Shown here: in pieces, positions 1-11,220 of the stretch | How positions within the stretch are numbered: the first letter of the stretch is position 1 | Layout of the letters: every line of letters begins with the position of its first letter | Assembly (NCBI RefSeq): GCF_004359215.1 | Contig: NW_027152213.1 | Span: 903,755-967,754, forward strand | Source of the DNA: Bremia lactucae | Taxonomy: Eukaryota > Oomycota > Peronosporomycetes > Peronosporales > Peronosporaceae | Direction: 5' to 3' | Length of the DNA stretch: 64,000 nucleotides | Made by a program: the position numbers and the translations under genes | The notes under the pieces: model-generated | The model's database searches: none | Seen by the model: the letters and a program-made list of their open reading frames with translations, nothing else | What the model was told of the DNA's origin: nothing

Positions 1-484
1 GCCAAACACTGCTGACTGCGACGCACCAAGGCCTAGCCACTTTTTTATGCCCATAGCCGCAGCGACTTGAGATACTCGAGTAGTAAAGTTACTAAAAAAG
101 AAGTGAATCCAGCAGTACGGCAGCGTAGAGAGCGTCGTTCATCAGTCATATGTCTCAAGACAGAATGACTTCAATTGTTAAGGGAAACTACTTTATGCAG
201 CCTATCACTTCCTCAAAAAAAATTAAGATGATAATTTTTCAAGTTTATTAAAAGTGAGAGGCTACAGCGCGGCACATGCACACGATTTCCTGACATATGT
301 CGCGGGGCAGCCCGTTACATGATTATTATTGCCTAATACGAGGAAAGACAAAGACCATAATCTTGATTACTAGTATTGTCAATAACAAAACAAATGGTAT
401 TATTCTAGCAGTAACGTGGTATTTCTGTTCATTGGTTATCAACCTCACCAATCGCGGTGAGCAATGAGTTGCTATATAGGATGA
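1..484. other. No gene recognised
   Basis: I see no supported coding region here. The stretch is AT-rich with scattered stops in all frames and no LTR end that I can match to the families in this window. Confidence 0.4.
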
Positions 485-735
485 CGACGCCTTAACCGTG
501 TCATCTCTTATCAGTCCCGGCTTTTGAAAGCCACTGAGTTACCCTGTACATTACAAATAGCTACTTTCAATGAAGATGCACTTGTCAAGTATCGAATGTA
601 CCTGTTAAGCACCGACCATTTGTAGTTTATATGGACCACGCATCATTGCGGACCGCAATAAACTCACCGTACCTCTCGCCTAGAATGGCAAGATGGCTCA
701 CATTCTTCTCTGAATAAAGTCAGAACCATAAGATG
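485..735 (+). pseudogene. Gypsy RNase H fragment (family D type)
   Basis: A plus-strand stretch reads as retrotransposon RNase H, with the motif around DHASLRTAINSP at about 640-670 followed by an RMARW-like segment. Stops and frame changes break it. Wording upstream (about 480-560) matches the minus-strand RNase H of the family D element near 12,830-12,990 better than family A. It is an isolated fragment: the next sequence to the right is a family A LTR end in the opposite orientation. Confidence 0.55.
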
Positions 736-829
736 GTACTAGTGCGTAGGACTCATATATCAAACAGTGAAACGAGGCACTGCCGACTTGTACTGCTTCA
801 GTACAAGTCCAATTCGCACTGCCTCATAA

Positions 830-1558
830 GGATCTGATAAAATACATCCATCAGATCCATAGACGAAAAGATGGTACTCTTAGACATACCATCTATGATT
901 ACGTCTTTTATAGGTATCGGCGTTTAAGCCGGTTCCGTTGCAGCATTCAGTTTGTTGAATGCGTGCACTATCCGCCATTCTACTGGTCTTTCGCACACAG
1001 AAGGTCGGAGAGCTATGTGGGAGGGTTGACTCCTTAGATGGCCCGCTTTTAATCGATCGATAAAGAATTTATCGATCGCAAGTACTTGTTCACGAGGCAG
1101 TGGCCACTGCTTCATGAGACAGTATTTCAAGCCCGATTTGAGCTCGATTACATGTCGAGTGTCTTTATCCTTAGGCAATTCGCATGGAACTGTTTCAGAA
1201 CTTCATCCTTGAATTCAATCAAATCCTTGTATAAAGGATTTGTCTTAAGTGACTCCCAGGATCGAGTAGTAAATCTCTCAATCCGAGTCTTCACACCGAG
1301 GACACTTTCGTCCATCGATGAGCTGCAGAGAACCCCTTCGTTACCTGCAAAAATTACCGCTGACCGAATATCGATTTCGTATCCGTCCTCTGTGACGAGT
1401 ACGCGGATCTGTTTGATTCTATTGCTATGCAGATCTCTAAAGGACCGATTGGATTCTAGGGTTGGTAATTGAGTTATCTCCGAAATTAACTTCGGAGGCG
1501 CATACAGATCAAGAGTATAAGCGCCTCCTCTTGATCCGTCATTAACCAAGACATTCAA
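830..1558 (-). pseudogene. Family A reverse transcriptase, N-terminal part
   Basis: The minus strand encodes the segment leading into Ty3/gypsy RT: a pre-RT linker (SSSMDESVLGVKTRIE), then KQWPLPREQ and the start of the fingers domain (HIALRPSVCERP, LNAATEPA). Two frames are needed (1,558-1,148 and 1,178-924), so a frameshift lies near 1,150-1,180. The catalytic YFDD region is missing because the copy ends near 830. Homologous segments stand at 18,750, 29,940 and 41,040. Confidence 0.7.
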
Positions 1559-1559
1559 T

Positions 1560-2303
1560 GTCTCGGTTTCTTCTAAGATTTACCCACAGGCTGCCGAGGG
1601 ATCAATCCCTCGGAATACTGAAGTCTAGTCACTTCAGCATTAGCTATATTTAAGGTGAATTCACCTCAAGTACGTGGGGACTTATTCCCTCGACGCCTTC
1701 CGACTGTGATTGCGCTATCACAGTCGGGTCCTCTACGGTCGACTCTCTACTCGACCTAGGATCATCGTGTTGTTTATTTTGGACAACCGGTATCTTCCTT
1801 GGATGTCGCCCGCTAGGCGTACATTCATGTCTCAGACCACTCGGCTTATTCGAGTGGTGGACCTTCAGCGCTGCCTGTGCATTCACACAGCCGCCGACAG
1901 CTGACTCCACACGTGATTAGTAATCACGCTGTGATCTTGTGCAGCCGTACTTACGACTGTACCACAAGTGGGCCAACGCACTCACTTGTAGTACATCGAC
2001 ACGCTTGTGGACGCTCCAAGACGTTCATCAGATGGTCATCTGATGAACAAGTGGCAGGCATCTTTACGGATCGATGCTGCCAGCTGATTCTTAACTAATT
2101 ATTTCTGAGCCAAGGTAAACCTAGGATAACATCAAATTCATCATCCAATCCATTACGATGAAATCAGCATCATACTGTAAATCTTTTAACGTGTAGTGAA
2201 ATCTCACTGCGCGTTTCATCACTATTTTCGATGCGCCTGTCGCTAGACACACCGGCATCCTCGTGAGGAATGTCGCGCTCAACATATCTGAGCCTACGAC
2301 CCT
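1560..2303 (-). pseudogene. Family A protease-RT linker
   Basis: This stretch matches, in reverse complement, the plus-strand segments at 15,040-15,765 and 40,540-41,040 that join protease to RT. It is built of short stem-loops, for example around 1,590-1,620. Reading frames are short and broken, so it is an internal piece of the copy and not an independent gene. Confidence 0.55.
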
Positions 2304-3249
2304 CTAGCGAATGGCGACGAATAAAGTTTTCGACGCCCCACAGTCCACTACGGGTCTGAGTGACAAAGCATTTGTCACTTTTAACTTCAAGGTGATGAGG
2401 GATACCTCATCGCCAGGTGCAGAGACCCATAATGACAGTGTGGCTGGAACAACTTTCGTCAAGAGATTTGCCAATTCTCTTAAATTTGCTGGATCAGTAG
2501 GGCGTCGCGCCCCTACTGACTCCGACCGTTTTTGGCGGTCCGCCTCGCTGTTGCGATTTTGCAACAATGTCGGACCCGCGACCGTTGCCCTTTTTGACAT
2601 TCGGTCCATAATTACGTTCAGTACCTCTCGGTACTGAGCGTGGGGCACTGCACTCATGATCGTAGTGTCCTAACTTTTGACAGCGATTGCCTTTCTGCAA
2701 TCGCTTATTGTTCGAAAAGCGAGGTTTCTCGCTTTCGACATAAGAGAGATCCATAGGTTCTGGACCTCCAAGTTCGTGTCGTCTTGGAGGATCATATGAT
2801 GACGAACTAGCTTGAGCCTTTCTCAAGCTAAAGTCCTCCTGTTTCGCAACGGATATTGGCTCTTCAAGCGTATCCAGTTCCAAGCGGAACAGGTGGGTCT
2901 TCACTGGACCAACCGTAAGACCTTGCATGAACACCGTAATTAACATGTGTTTATGTACTGGGTTGATTGTGATACATGCTAAGAGTCGTACGTGCTGGGC
3001 ATAAGCGTGATCATCACGCTTGTCTTGCTTGAGTTTCAGAAGCTCTGATCGAGCTCTGAACTCAGCCCTAGGCGGTTCAAATGTCTGTTTGAGCCGGGCT
3101 TTAAAAGCCTCTAGCGACCCAAAGATATATGGGTCGCGCAACTTAAGGCCTAATGCCCAAGTTTCGGCACGACCTGCCAAATTTAATTGAGCAGATTCGA
3201 CTTGCATTTGCTCGTCGACGATGTGACGAGCCCTTATCGCATCGTCCAA
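2304..3249 (-). pseudogene. Family A Gag core, zinc-knuckle remnant and protease start
   Basis: The 251-codon minus-strand frame (3,249-2,494) has the look of a Ty3/gypsy retrotrans_gag domain (LNLAGRAETWALGLKLRD, FEPPRAEFRARSELLKLKQ) followed by a basic tail. A CCHC-like knuckle RCQKLGHYDHEC has lost its first cysteine. A second frame (2,657-2,304) continues into VVDCGASKTLF, the expected place of the aspartic protease active site; the motif is D-C-G instead of the usual D-S/T-G. Gag would assemble the particle and the protease would cut it. The frame change between them means this copy is probably dead. Confidence 0.7.
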
Positions 3250-3640
3250 CTCGACAAACCATCTGAAGGGGGAGTCTTGGTCGACTCCCCTATACTAAGA
3301 GATGTCAATCTTTAAGGTTTCGGGACGACTCGTGTGCGTCATCCCAGAACAGGGGTCTGAACCTGTTGCAACATCAACAGTTCTGCCTGTTGAAAGCCTT
3401 GCTGATTAAGCAAGGCTACCTTCTCCTTCGCCTCGTCAAGTTCATGCTGTATGAACTTGGCGATGGCTGGATGGAGGGCATCTCTGTCCAAACCGGACAG
3501 CATGGCCAAGATGGCTTCATTCCCTACGGTCGACTCATTCGTTCGACCACACTCCTTTCAATGTCACTTAGAAAGGAGTAGCTATCACGCGAAACGTGAT
3601 GCGTATTTCCATTATCATCCAACATGTTCATGCTAGATGA
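3250..3640 (-). pseudogene. Family A Gag N-terminus, frameshifted
   Basis: On the minus strand the start region near 3,624 encodes MLDDNGNTH-like residues, as at 40,007, but a frameshift around 3,525-3,540 puts a stop into the frame. The run contains the perfect stem-loop agccttgct/agcaaggct at about 3,393-3,415, which the family B gag repeats at 54,081-54,110. Confidence 0.55.
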
Positions 3641-3682
3641 TAGAACTGTGGTCCTCGGACGGACTACAAAAGTGCTATCAGG

Positions 3683-4012
3683 TGTAACGGGGCACCGCCG
3701 ACTTGTACTGCTTCAGTACAAATCCACTTCGCACTGCCTCAGTGCGAGTGGTGCCTCACGTCACTTCACGTACACTAATACGTGCAGCGGAAGACTCTCT
3801 TTGAAGCACTTGCTTTAAAAAGGGTTAAAAGACAATTATATTTAATACAATTAATTCCTTCTGGTTTTCTATCGATAAATACTTACTTAATTATATACTA
3901 ATACTTAACATGTAACAAAAGTCTACTCTCTCTCTCTCTTTGCGCGCGTCCAGCGATGAGTGGACCTCGGAGCATGTAGATATAATGGTCTATGCCAACT
4001 ACCTCACTGCAC
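3683..4012 (-). repeat. LTR-A, partial (5' LTR of copy 1)
   Basis: It begins with tgtaacggggcaccgccgac and matches the minus-strand solo LTR at 51,741-52,178 over about 330 bp. About 110 bp at its outer end are missing: the match stops near ggtctat at 4,010, where LTR-D-like sequence starts. Confidence 0.75.
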
Positions 4013-4236
4013 GTGAGAGAAGACGTCAAACCGCTTCCTCACTGTGCTTGAAGGTCTGGGCTTAAGTAACGCGTGGCTACTATAGTAGCGCCCACCTACA
4101 TTGCCTTCACCTTTATAAAGCTTTTCTCAGTATTAAAACATTGTTTTTAACCCACGCTTAGCAACTTAGATCCTTCCTCTGCACGTCGTGTAAATGAAGT
4201 ATTCGGAGGCACCTCGCCTACACGAAAGGAGCCGCG
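4013..4236 (+). repeat. LTR-D end (4,013-4,100) joined to another LTR end
   Basis: Bases 4,013-4,100 match the reverse complement of the outer end of the 63,031 LTR (ctcactgcacg, gagaagacg, ccgcttcct, gcgtggc) and stop at cctaca. Bases 4,101-4,236 resemble the inner half of an A/B-type LTR (ccttcctctgcacg ... gcgttaca). This is a mosaic of LTR scraps. Confidence 0.5.
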
Positions 4237-4263
4237 TTACATAGATCACAAAAACAGCTCAAG

Positions 4264-4720
4264 TGAAATGGGGTACCTTTCGCTAGCACTGCTAGTACTC
4301 GCCAATTTTCACTGATAACAGTGAAGGTGAGCTGTCGCTGAATACTTAACGTAAACAGCTAAAATGGTGGGCTGTGCTTCATATTTTAAAAAAGGTTTAA
4401 CTAGCTACTAAAGGCCAATACTCAAGGCTTAGTATAGAGAAAAAGTAAAACTGTATTAATATATTTAAGTTTGTTTTTATCTACTGACATTAATATTTTA
4501 ATATCAAACCATGTATTGCGATCCCTTGCGCACCGCTCATTCATGCTTCTAGTATCGACTCGGGTGGGGTGATTTAATCTTAAATCAACCAAGCAATAGA
4601 ATTGTTGTCTTGCTTTAGTATGAGGGCGGCGTCACCCCGCCACATAAATATTATTTCTATGAGATGAATAACAAAAGGTCAATTCCTATAAGAAAAAACT
4701 CAAAGAATAATAAATTTATT
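4264..4720 (-). repeat. Diverged solo LTR, family B type
   Basis: Plus-strand order parallels the minus LTR-B at 52,781-53,281: a tgaaatggggtacc end, paired ctagcactgctagt and ttcactgataacagtgaa stem-loops, a cttgcgcaccgctcat block, and an AT-rich far end. Divergence is high, and the right end is approximate. Confidence 0.5.
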
Positions 4721-4999
4721 ATTATTTAATAACTTGACAAATATTTTCGAATATTGAACCAACAGGCACTATATTGACTGATGTAAAGTGACAGAATGTA
4801 TTATTGTGTCCATCTCTGTAAGGAAGCCCTTGTTGGTTTAATTCAAAGCCAACTTTTGTTTGTAGTGGGCTCTGGCGTGACATCCAGAGTTGTTTGCGAC
4901 GCTGCTTAACGTCTGAACGCCTGAACGTCTGAACGTCTTGGTGTGGAGTCATCTTGTGATGGGTCCATTCATGATATGAAATCTGGCTATATTAACATG
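4721..4999. other. No gene recognised; short tandem repeat
   Basis: A 76-codon minus-strand frame (4,952-4,722) has no features I recognise. At about 4,908-4,938 an 8-base word tctgaacg or a close variant is repeated three times. I treat the stretch as non-coding. Confidence 0.35.
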
Positions 5000-5430
5000 C
5001 ATCACTAGGAACAAATTCATCGTAAGATCACTTCGAGCGTACTGCTAGCTCAAATGCTAACATTAACTAATGGGAGAGGAACCGCGACACGTTGCGGTCC
5101 ACTCCCGAATAGATACCCGGGTTGCCCTCCAAGGGCAACTTAATTCGTTGGTTTGGTGTGACTACCGAATGATAAAATATTCCGTTGTTGGACTCATCCA
5201 GGCTTCACAAGCCGGGTGAGGATGATACTAAACTCTTCATCGATGCCTTTGTCCGGCGTCGATAATACACTTGTAAGCGTGCCAAGGAAGCAACTTCCTT
5301 TTTCAAGCTTGGGAAACATTTATAGAGAATGTGCAAAGCATCGGCCGCGAGACCTGGCTTGACAAAATGGTTACGTTACGTAATAGGTTTGGAAGATGGT
5401 CTGTAGTTGGTGCACGCTATAAGCTGCACC
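5000..5430 (-). pseudogene. Family B 3'-end fragment, inverted
   Basis: The reverse complement of this stretch matches the region downstream of the family B chromodomain (about 60,120-60,490): tgcaccgactac, catcgatgcc, aagcctggatgag, and the paired gaccgcaa...ttgcggtc block. It points left while the adjoining family B pol at 5,430-8,285 points right, so this locus is a rearranged junction and not one element. Confidence 0.55.
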
Positions 5431-5912
5431 ATTTGTAGGCTTACTGCCTTTCGTTCATCAGATGGCGATCTCACGAACGTCTTGGAGCATCCACAAGCGT
5501 GTGGATGTCCTACGAGTGAGTGCGATGGTCTCACTTGTGGTTTGGTCGTTTGCACGACTGCAAAATGCCTCATTGTTATTACCCATTACACTGTGGAGTA
5601 AGATCTCGACGGCTTTGCACAAGCACAGGCAGCGTCAAAGTTCGACCATTCGAATAAGTTGAGTGGTTCGAAACAAGGATGCCTGCTGCAAAAGCAACAT
5701 CCAAGAAAATATCCAACGCCTGTCTATAAGAGTTAGTGCGAAAAATCCTAGATCGACTGGAGAGTCGATCGTGGAGGATCTCGCTGTGATTGAGCAACCA
5801 CAGCTAGAAGCAGTTGGGGAGGATACTCCCTGATAAAACTTGAGAGAAGAAGTCCTCAAGAATATGCAGGAATAAGTCCCCAGAAACCTGTCGTCAAAGG
5901 ATCCAGGTACCT

Positions 5913-6890
5913 TTGGAAATAAGCTCCAAAGAGGAAACTGGGAGATCAAATGTCTTAGCAAACAACGAATCATGTGTAGACGCTTATATACTTGATCTGA
6001 TAGCGCCGCCGGAGTTAATTTCGAAGATAACTCAATTGCCAATGCTAAAGCCGAAAGGGTTCTTGTGTGTTCTGCAGAGTGGCAAAGTCAAGCAGATCTG
6101 CGTACTTGTCCCAGATGACAAATATGTGTCCGATATTCGGTCGGCAATAGTATTTCCTGAGAACGAACGAGTTCTCAGCAGCTCATCGATGGCCGAAAGT
6201 GTCCTCGATGAGAAGACTCGGAGTAAACGTTTTAAATTTCAGTTCTGGGAGTCTTTGACAAACCCTCTGTATAAGAATTTAATAGAATCTAAGGATGTCT
6301 TTCCTGAATCAGTACCGTGCGAGTTACCGAAGGATAAAAGGTACTCGACACGAAAACGATCTCATACCAGGTTCAAAATACGGTGTTATGAAGCATTGCC
6401 CATTGCCTCGTGAAATAAGTATTAGCGATCCACAAATTCTTTGCCGAACGCTTAGCAGCGGGCCATGTGACGCAGTCAACCTCCCCACATAGCTCTCCGA
6501 CCTTCTGTGTGCGCAAAGCAACAGGAGGGTGGCGGAATGGGCATAAATTCAATCAACTGAGCGCTGCACCGATACCGGCCCAAATGCCGATACCATGAAA
6601 AGACGTAATTATTGATGGTATGTCAAACAGTACAATCTTTACGTCAATGCATCTGATGGGAGGACTATCAGATCCTTATGCGTGAACAGGATATCCCGTT
6701 CACAGCAGTAAGCACCCCAAGCAGAATGCTACAGGAGTGGCTAGTGATGCCACAAGAACTTAGTAATGCCCCTGCGACATTTAACAGATGTGTAACCAAT
6801 CTGTTAAGACCGGTACGAACTTTTGCACCGAGTCATTTAGATGACGTCTTCGCTATAAATGAGATATAAAAGGAAAGTCGGACGTTGTAG
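5913..6890 (+). pseudogene. Family B reverse transcriptase (broken)
   Basis: The first frame (5,913-6,413) has the pre-RT linker SSSMAESVLDEKTR and the ELPKDK region. A second frame (6,678-6,869) has PQELSNAPATFNRCVTNLL and then PSHLDDVF, where the catalytic Y-x-D-D box has become H-L-D-D. The tyrosine change and the frameshifts indicate loss of polymerase activity. Confidence 0.65.
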
Positions 6891-7249
6891 TACGCCGTAC
6901 TCACGTCCGAAAGATCTCACACTTATGCGTAAGCACAAAGTTATGCAAATCACAAGAAGTGGATATTCGCTGCAAGCAAAATACTACTTCTTGGGTGCAT
7001 CTTGGGTAAAGAAGGTGTGCGCCCTGATCCGAAATATGAAGGCAATCACCGAATGGCCTGTGCCAGCCGATTCAAAGGGACTTCGAAAGTTCCTCGGCTT
7101 AGCGGCGTACTTACATAAGTACATCCGCTATCATGCCGAAAAGACAATACATAATTCTTCTACATTCAAGAAAATGTAAAAAGTTCATGAAACGCTGATT
7201 GTCAGCGTTCCTTTGAGGGCATTAAGCAAAGCTTGTTTGGAATTCCCAA

Positions 7250-7630
7250 TCCTGGCGATTGCTAGTGGTCTATGACGCCAGCGATTTTGCAATCGGTTGT
7301 GCGTAAATGCAATATGATATAGACGGCGCAGAGCGCATTGTCCTCACCATGAAATATGAAGTAGCTAATTTTAGGGTCTATCTCTTGGGAGATAAACCGT
7401 TCATCGTAAATACGGACCATGCGTCTTTACGCACGGCTGTAAACAGTTCGCACCTCTCGCAAAGGATGGCGAGAGTGAAGTATAAACCAAGACGACTTAA
7501 CGTCGTCGCTGATGCCTTTTCGCGCCGGCCCAATTTTGAACAGGCTACGCAAATCAACAGTGAGCATAAGACCACTGTTTTCTCAATAAGTGTACCGTCG
7601 TTAACATTACTTGACGACGTTAGATAAGCT
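7250..7630 (+). pseudogene. Family B RNase H (broken)
   Basis: Residues such as YDASDFAIGC (before the frame starting at 7,307), VYLLGDKPFIVNTDHASLRT and RRLNVVADAFSRRP identify the Ty3/gypsy RNase H and its C-terminal tether. A short deletion after 7,320 relative to the copy at 57,312 removes part of the domain. Confidence 0.65.
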
Positions 7631-7815
7631 TATCAAGAAGATAAGGCTCTTAAAGGGTTGATGGATTACCTTACAGATCCATTCCAATAATCCTAGAAAG
7701 ATTTTTGACATTGTATCGATCCTCAACAGATCTATATAGAACACGCAATGGTTTGTTTTATTAAACAGCCATTGCTGGCGACACACCTCGTGTCGTCATC
7801 CCTACCCCAAAAAAT

Positions 7816-8285
7816 TTGCGATTACGCATTATGTATGAGTCCCTCGATGCACCAAAAAGTGGTCATCGTGTACATGAGGAGACTTATCTCATGATAAGTC
7901 GCGCCTTTTACTGGCCACGCCAGTGTGAGTTCGTCCGCAGGTACGTACGTGCTTGCAAATTTTGTCAACGGGTAAAGCCCAGTACCTCGTCCCGTGCTCC
8001 ATTAAAACCTCTGCTTGTTATGGCAGAGTGTTGGCAAAATCCGTATCTATGGGTGATGTCTTCGGATTCCCCGAAGACAACCAAAAGAATTATTATATTC
8101 TCGTTTTCGTTGATCGTTTTAGCAAGATGGTATATTTTTGTGCCGTCCCGGAGTCGATCACAGACAAAGGCTGTGCTCGTGTCTTTGCTGACACGATAGT
8201 TCGACTTCATGGGTACCCCGTGAGCTGGTCTCAGATCGAGACCCTTAATTTACAGCGTAAATGTTTCGTGCTTTTGCACATATAA
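7816..8285 (+). pseudogene. Family B integrase, N-terminal part
   Basis: The H2C2 zinc-binding region is visible (SGHRVHEETYLMISRAFYWPR, ARACKFCQRVKPS-like) and is followed in another frame by the start of the rve catalytic core (GDVFGFPEDNQKNYYILVFVDRFSKM). Sequence identity to integrase stops at about 8,285, where family C gag in the opposite orientation begins. Confidence 0.65.
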
Positions 8286-8339
8286 CATCTATGGATGTTC
8301 TTATGCTGTTCCACAGCTTGAAGTGCTTCTTCTCCTTTC

Positions 8340-9240
8340 TTACAAGGCTTAGATCAATGGGTTACGGCCTATTAGACGGTACTTATGTGTCGAAGAGCTT
8401 GTACGGTAACCAGGCGCGCTAGCACGAGCAGACTTAAAGTCTAATTCAGCGCGTAGCGCTATGGTAACTGCATTTTTCAAAGTAGCAGGGTGGGATTGGA
8501 ATAATTTCGTCTGAGCAACTTCCTCAGTGAGACCCCCCACAAAGATTGTTTCGGCAATTGCTTCTTGTACCGGGTCTTGATGCATAGATGCAATGAGAGT
8601 TCTCAACTCCAGGACATATCCCCCTAGGGCTCGTTTACCCTATCGAGTCGCTATGAGCCGTGATGCATGCGAAAAACCAGATCAGGCGGTGCAAACATGC
8701 CGGTGATTTGCTACTTCAGTGAATGCCATGAGGAAAAAAAGCGTCGTTTGTGGACGTGCTGCACGGGAGTGCCCACTCCATCGCTCTACCTCCGAGCTTA
8801 AAATTAGCCATAGCCACCTATAGTAGTTCTGTTAAGAAAAGGCAGAGTAAATGGACATTTGCATCTGCTTGATCCAAAAAGGTAGATTTTCTCCCACTTT
8901 TCCTCAAATGGCTTCACATTGACAACTAAAAAGCAAGCCTTAGGCTTTGAATCAGGTACAGAGATGTACCGAGTTGGCATAGAAGCCGCAAGGTCTGTCA
9001 AAATCAAAGAAGATTCATGTTGCATGAAAACTTCAAGCCTTGCATGCAGGACCTCTGGTCCCTGGGGCATAATGACTCTATATGTTGAAGCCCGAATAAA
9101 GCTTTGAGCTGGTCATACGCTATGTGTTGCGCCTCTGAAAGATCTGGAAATGTTTCCATTTCAGTGAAAGCTTAGTCTTATGTAGACTTAGGCGTAGATT
9201 GACTACGAGTGCTTCCAGGTGTAGCGGAGAAACGTCGCTC
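8340..9240 (-). pseudogene. Family C Gag fragment
   Basis: Two minus-strand frames (9,070-8,804 and 8,606-8,349) match those of the larger family C piece at 26,219-25,341: EVLHARLEVFMQHESSL and GLTEEVAQTKLFQSHPATL. The latter is the typical end of a retrotrans_gag domain. The copy is cut off on both sides: family B integrase on the left and LTR-D on the right. Confidence 0.6.
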
Positions 9241-9296
9241 CTTGAGTCAGAAGAAGACTTATAGACTTAAAGAGTTTTTAGTTAGATAGATCTAAT

Positions 9297-9521
9297 TGAG
9301 CATATCTTTCTAGATACCTTGCGTAACGGATAACGCAAGGCGTCATCCCTTCTAATGTGAATGCACCTATTTGCATCACATACACAAGGGTTGGTCACAA
9401 GTGTGAACCACACCCGAGTAGTGGGTCTAATTACTTTACTAATTTACTGATTATCCCCTTAAGTACACCAAGTGTACTTTACGGGGACTGTGTAACACTA
9501 CGGCAAATTTAGTTTGTTACA
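9297..9521 (-). repeat. LTR-D, partial 3' LTR of the family D element
   Basis: About 225 bp match 63,346-63,566. The inner end is tgtaac on the minus strand, directly preceded by a purine tract (aagggggagaatgg at about 9,522-9,535), as expected for a polypurine tract next to a 3' LTR. The outer half is missing beyond 9,297. The orientation is minus, in line with pol at 10,570-14,655. Confidence 0.65.
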
Positions 9522-9654
9522 CCATTCTCCCCCTTATAGAACGAATTTAGATTTTTAATTCGTCAAAGAGGTGCGAGGAACTGCGAGCTGCTTAACATGC
9601 CGTTAGCTCTCTCAGTCCCTCTAGCGACCTGTGCTTCCATACACGGTGCCAAAT

Positions 9655-11220
9655 ATGCCACCTAAAAGGGCCACGTTGGTGGGTCGTCTGCGTAGACACC
9701 TGCTCAACCTCGCACTAAGCGCACGCACCGCGTTAACACGTCGGCGACGTCCAATGCCTTAGTCGAAACGCCGACAGCTACTGCTGCTGTCGCGTTAACA
9801 GGGCTTAAGAAATCACCTCTTTTTAACAGTGAGGATGTTGATCCGTCGCTCATTGTCGACTACAATGAGTCGACACCGTTGCCGTCACCTCATAGTAGTG
9901 ATGCGGACAACGAATTCATGAGGAAGGATGATGGCGCATTATTGCTCATCCAAACTTCTCTCATGGCTCACAACATGGAAACAGCAACAATTACGAATGA
10001 TGTCTCGTCGTCTGCGCTGGATAGCGCAGCGACAGGTAACGAGAGCGCTGCCCATAAATGCGCAGCCGCTTTTTCGTTGGGTAAATCCACAACGCCTTAT
10101 GCTCCGACCATTATCCATAATGGTTCTCACATAAAGCATTTTTAGCCTAAAGCTCTGCCGACGACACTTGAACGTGCTCATTCGGTGTCAAAAGCCAGTC
10201 GGTTTGAACGTCGCTATGTGAAGGTGGCATATCACTGATACCTTCTCCATTTAAAATGGCCTCGTTTAAACGGGCCAAGAGCGTCGCTCTTAGAGTGCGG
10301 CCTTCTAGACGCTCATAAATATTATGGCGTCTTTAAACCATGGAAGGCTCAGAGAATATCGCTTAGTCATATTTTCCCGATCCCAATTGTGTTGCGTTAA
10401 GATGAAACGGTTGACCACCACGAGGCGGAATTCACGCACCGCATTCTTCCGCATTCCGATGCGATGGAACAGCGGTCGCAACAAATTTCTCCCGCTTGCG
10501 TGTGAAGGAAATTAGGGGCGGTACTGTACCCTCTATTGCTTCCCATAACGCTGCTTTTGCTAGTCCATTTGAGACTAGGGCAGCAGGCGCAGCTGGTGCT
10601 CCTTTTCATTGGCAATTATTAAGTCGGGCAGATCAATACGAAGGGTATCGATCGGTTCCCAAGAGTCGTCACACTTCGGGTAACCTCTCCATTGGACGAG
10701 GACCTGATACCATTGCCCCACGGAGCGGTGGGCAAGCAAGCTACTAACAAGAAAGCGTTGATTCCCACCCGCCTCCATTAGTGCAGGCGGCGCCTGATAG
10801 GAGCGGCGATCTCGCCATCCTAGTCGTGGCTGCCTTACCTTCTTCCGTTCAGTCGCCGGCGTCAAGCGGTGCTAAACGACGTATTGTGAATCTCGACAGT
10901 CAAGTCTTGCAACTGACCTCGGATCTTTATGATGTCTGAGCGAAGGTTCGTCAGCGTTATGAACACCTGAAAACTCGCTTGGACCTTCTGGGTAAGATAA
11001 TAAGGAGGGATCCGCGTTACTTGCGTGATCTCCCTCACTCTCCGAGTCCTACTCGTGGTGGGAGGAGTCGGTCGGCTGATAGTTTTCCGCGGTCTCCGTC
11101 TCCCTGACCCGAACGACGCTCGACTCACAGTCGGCGTCATCATCGGTCTCCTTAGACGGATCGGGGTATGTTACCTCATTTGGGTCTACATACCGTTTAG
11201 ACGACCCATGTAAAATACGG
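9655..11220 (+). pseudogene. Antisense ORF of family D (broken copy)
   Basis: The plus strand, opposite to pol, carries a long decayed frame. Its start (9,655) lies 134 bp inside the LTR edge, as in the intact copy at 63,699 (133 bp). A one-base deletion right after MPPKR shifts the frame, and the conserved frame reappears at 9,879 (MPSPHSSDADNEFM). Further on, one frame runs from about 10,496 to 11,110 with only two internal stops. It passes opposite the chromodomain and ends in a coiled-coil stretch (RRIVNLDSQVLQLTSDL, RQRYEHLKTRLDLLGK) and an Arg/Ser-Pro tail (SPSPTRGGRSRSADSFPRSP). Function is unknown. It could be taken for a gag of an opposite element, but LTR orientation and polypurine tract argue against that. 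Confidence 0.55.
10575..10865 (-). pseudogene. Family D chromodomain
   Basis: Residues FLVSSLLAHRSVGQWYQVLV, then QWRGYPKCDDSWEP, are the hallmark of the chromodomain found at the C-terminus of chromovirus-type integrases, which directs insertion by binding histone marks. The aromatic positions Y, W and W are present. The frame is open for 96 codons but is separated from integrase by stops. Confidence 0.7.

Larger units (their letters stand above)
757..4012 (-). mobile_element. Ty3/gypsy element, family A, truncated copy 1 (minus)
   Basis: Read on the minus strand from the right, the order is LTR (3,683-4,012), gag start (near 3,620), gag core, zinc-knuckle remnant, protease-like segment (about 2,300-2,350), linker, and the N-terminal part of reverse transcriptase (1,560-830). 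It ends against a short piece of LTR-A end at 757-830 that contains the acttgtact...agtacaagt stem-loop. RT palm, RNase H, integrase and chromodomain are absent. Several frameshifts make it non-functional. The same order is seen in the plus-strand copies at 14,690 and 39,511. Confidence 0.75.
5430..8285 (+). mobile_element. Ty3/gypsy element, family B, 5'- and 3'-truncated pol
   Basis: Plus-strand order is protease-RT linker (5,430-5,910), RT N-terminal part (5,913-6,413), RT palm (6,678-6,890), connection (6,860-7,180), RNase H (7,250-7,630), and integrase zinc-binding and core start (7,816-8,285). Gag, protease, integrase C-terminus, chromodomain and both LTRs are missing. At least six frame changes or stops are present, for example at 6,413, 6,869, 7,179 and 7,627. 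The closest intact relative in the window is the copy at 53,775-61,761. Confidence 0.7.

Noticed and set aside
9655..10145. A gag of a separate plus-strand element at 9,655
   Set aside because: Same reason as at 63,699; no protease or RT follows on the plus strand, and the minus-strand chromodomain ends in the right place.
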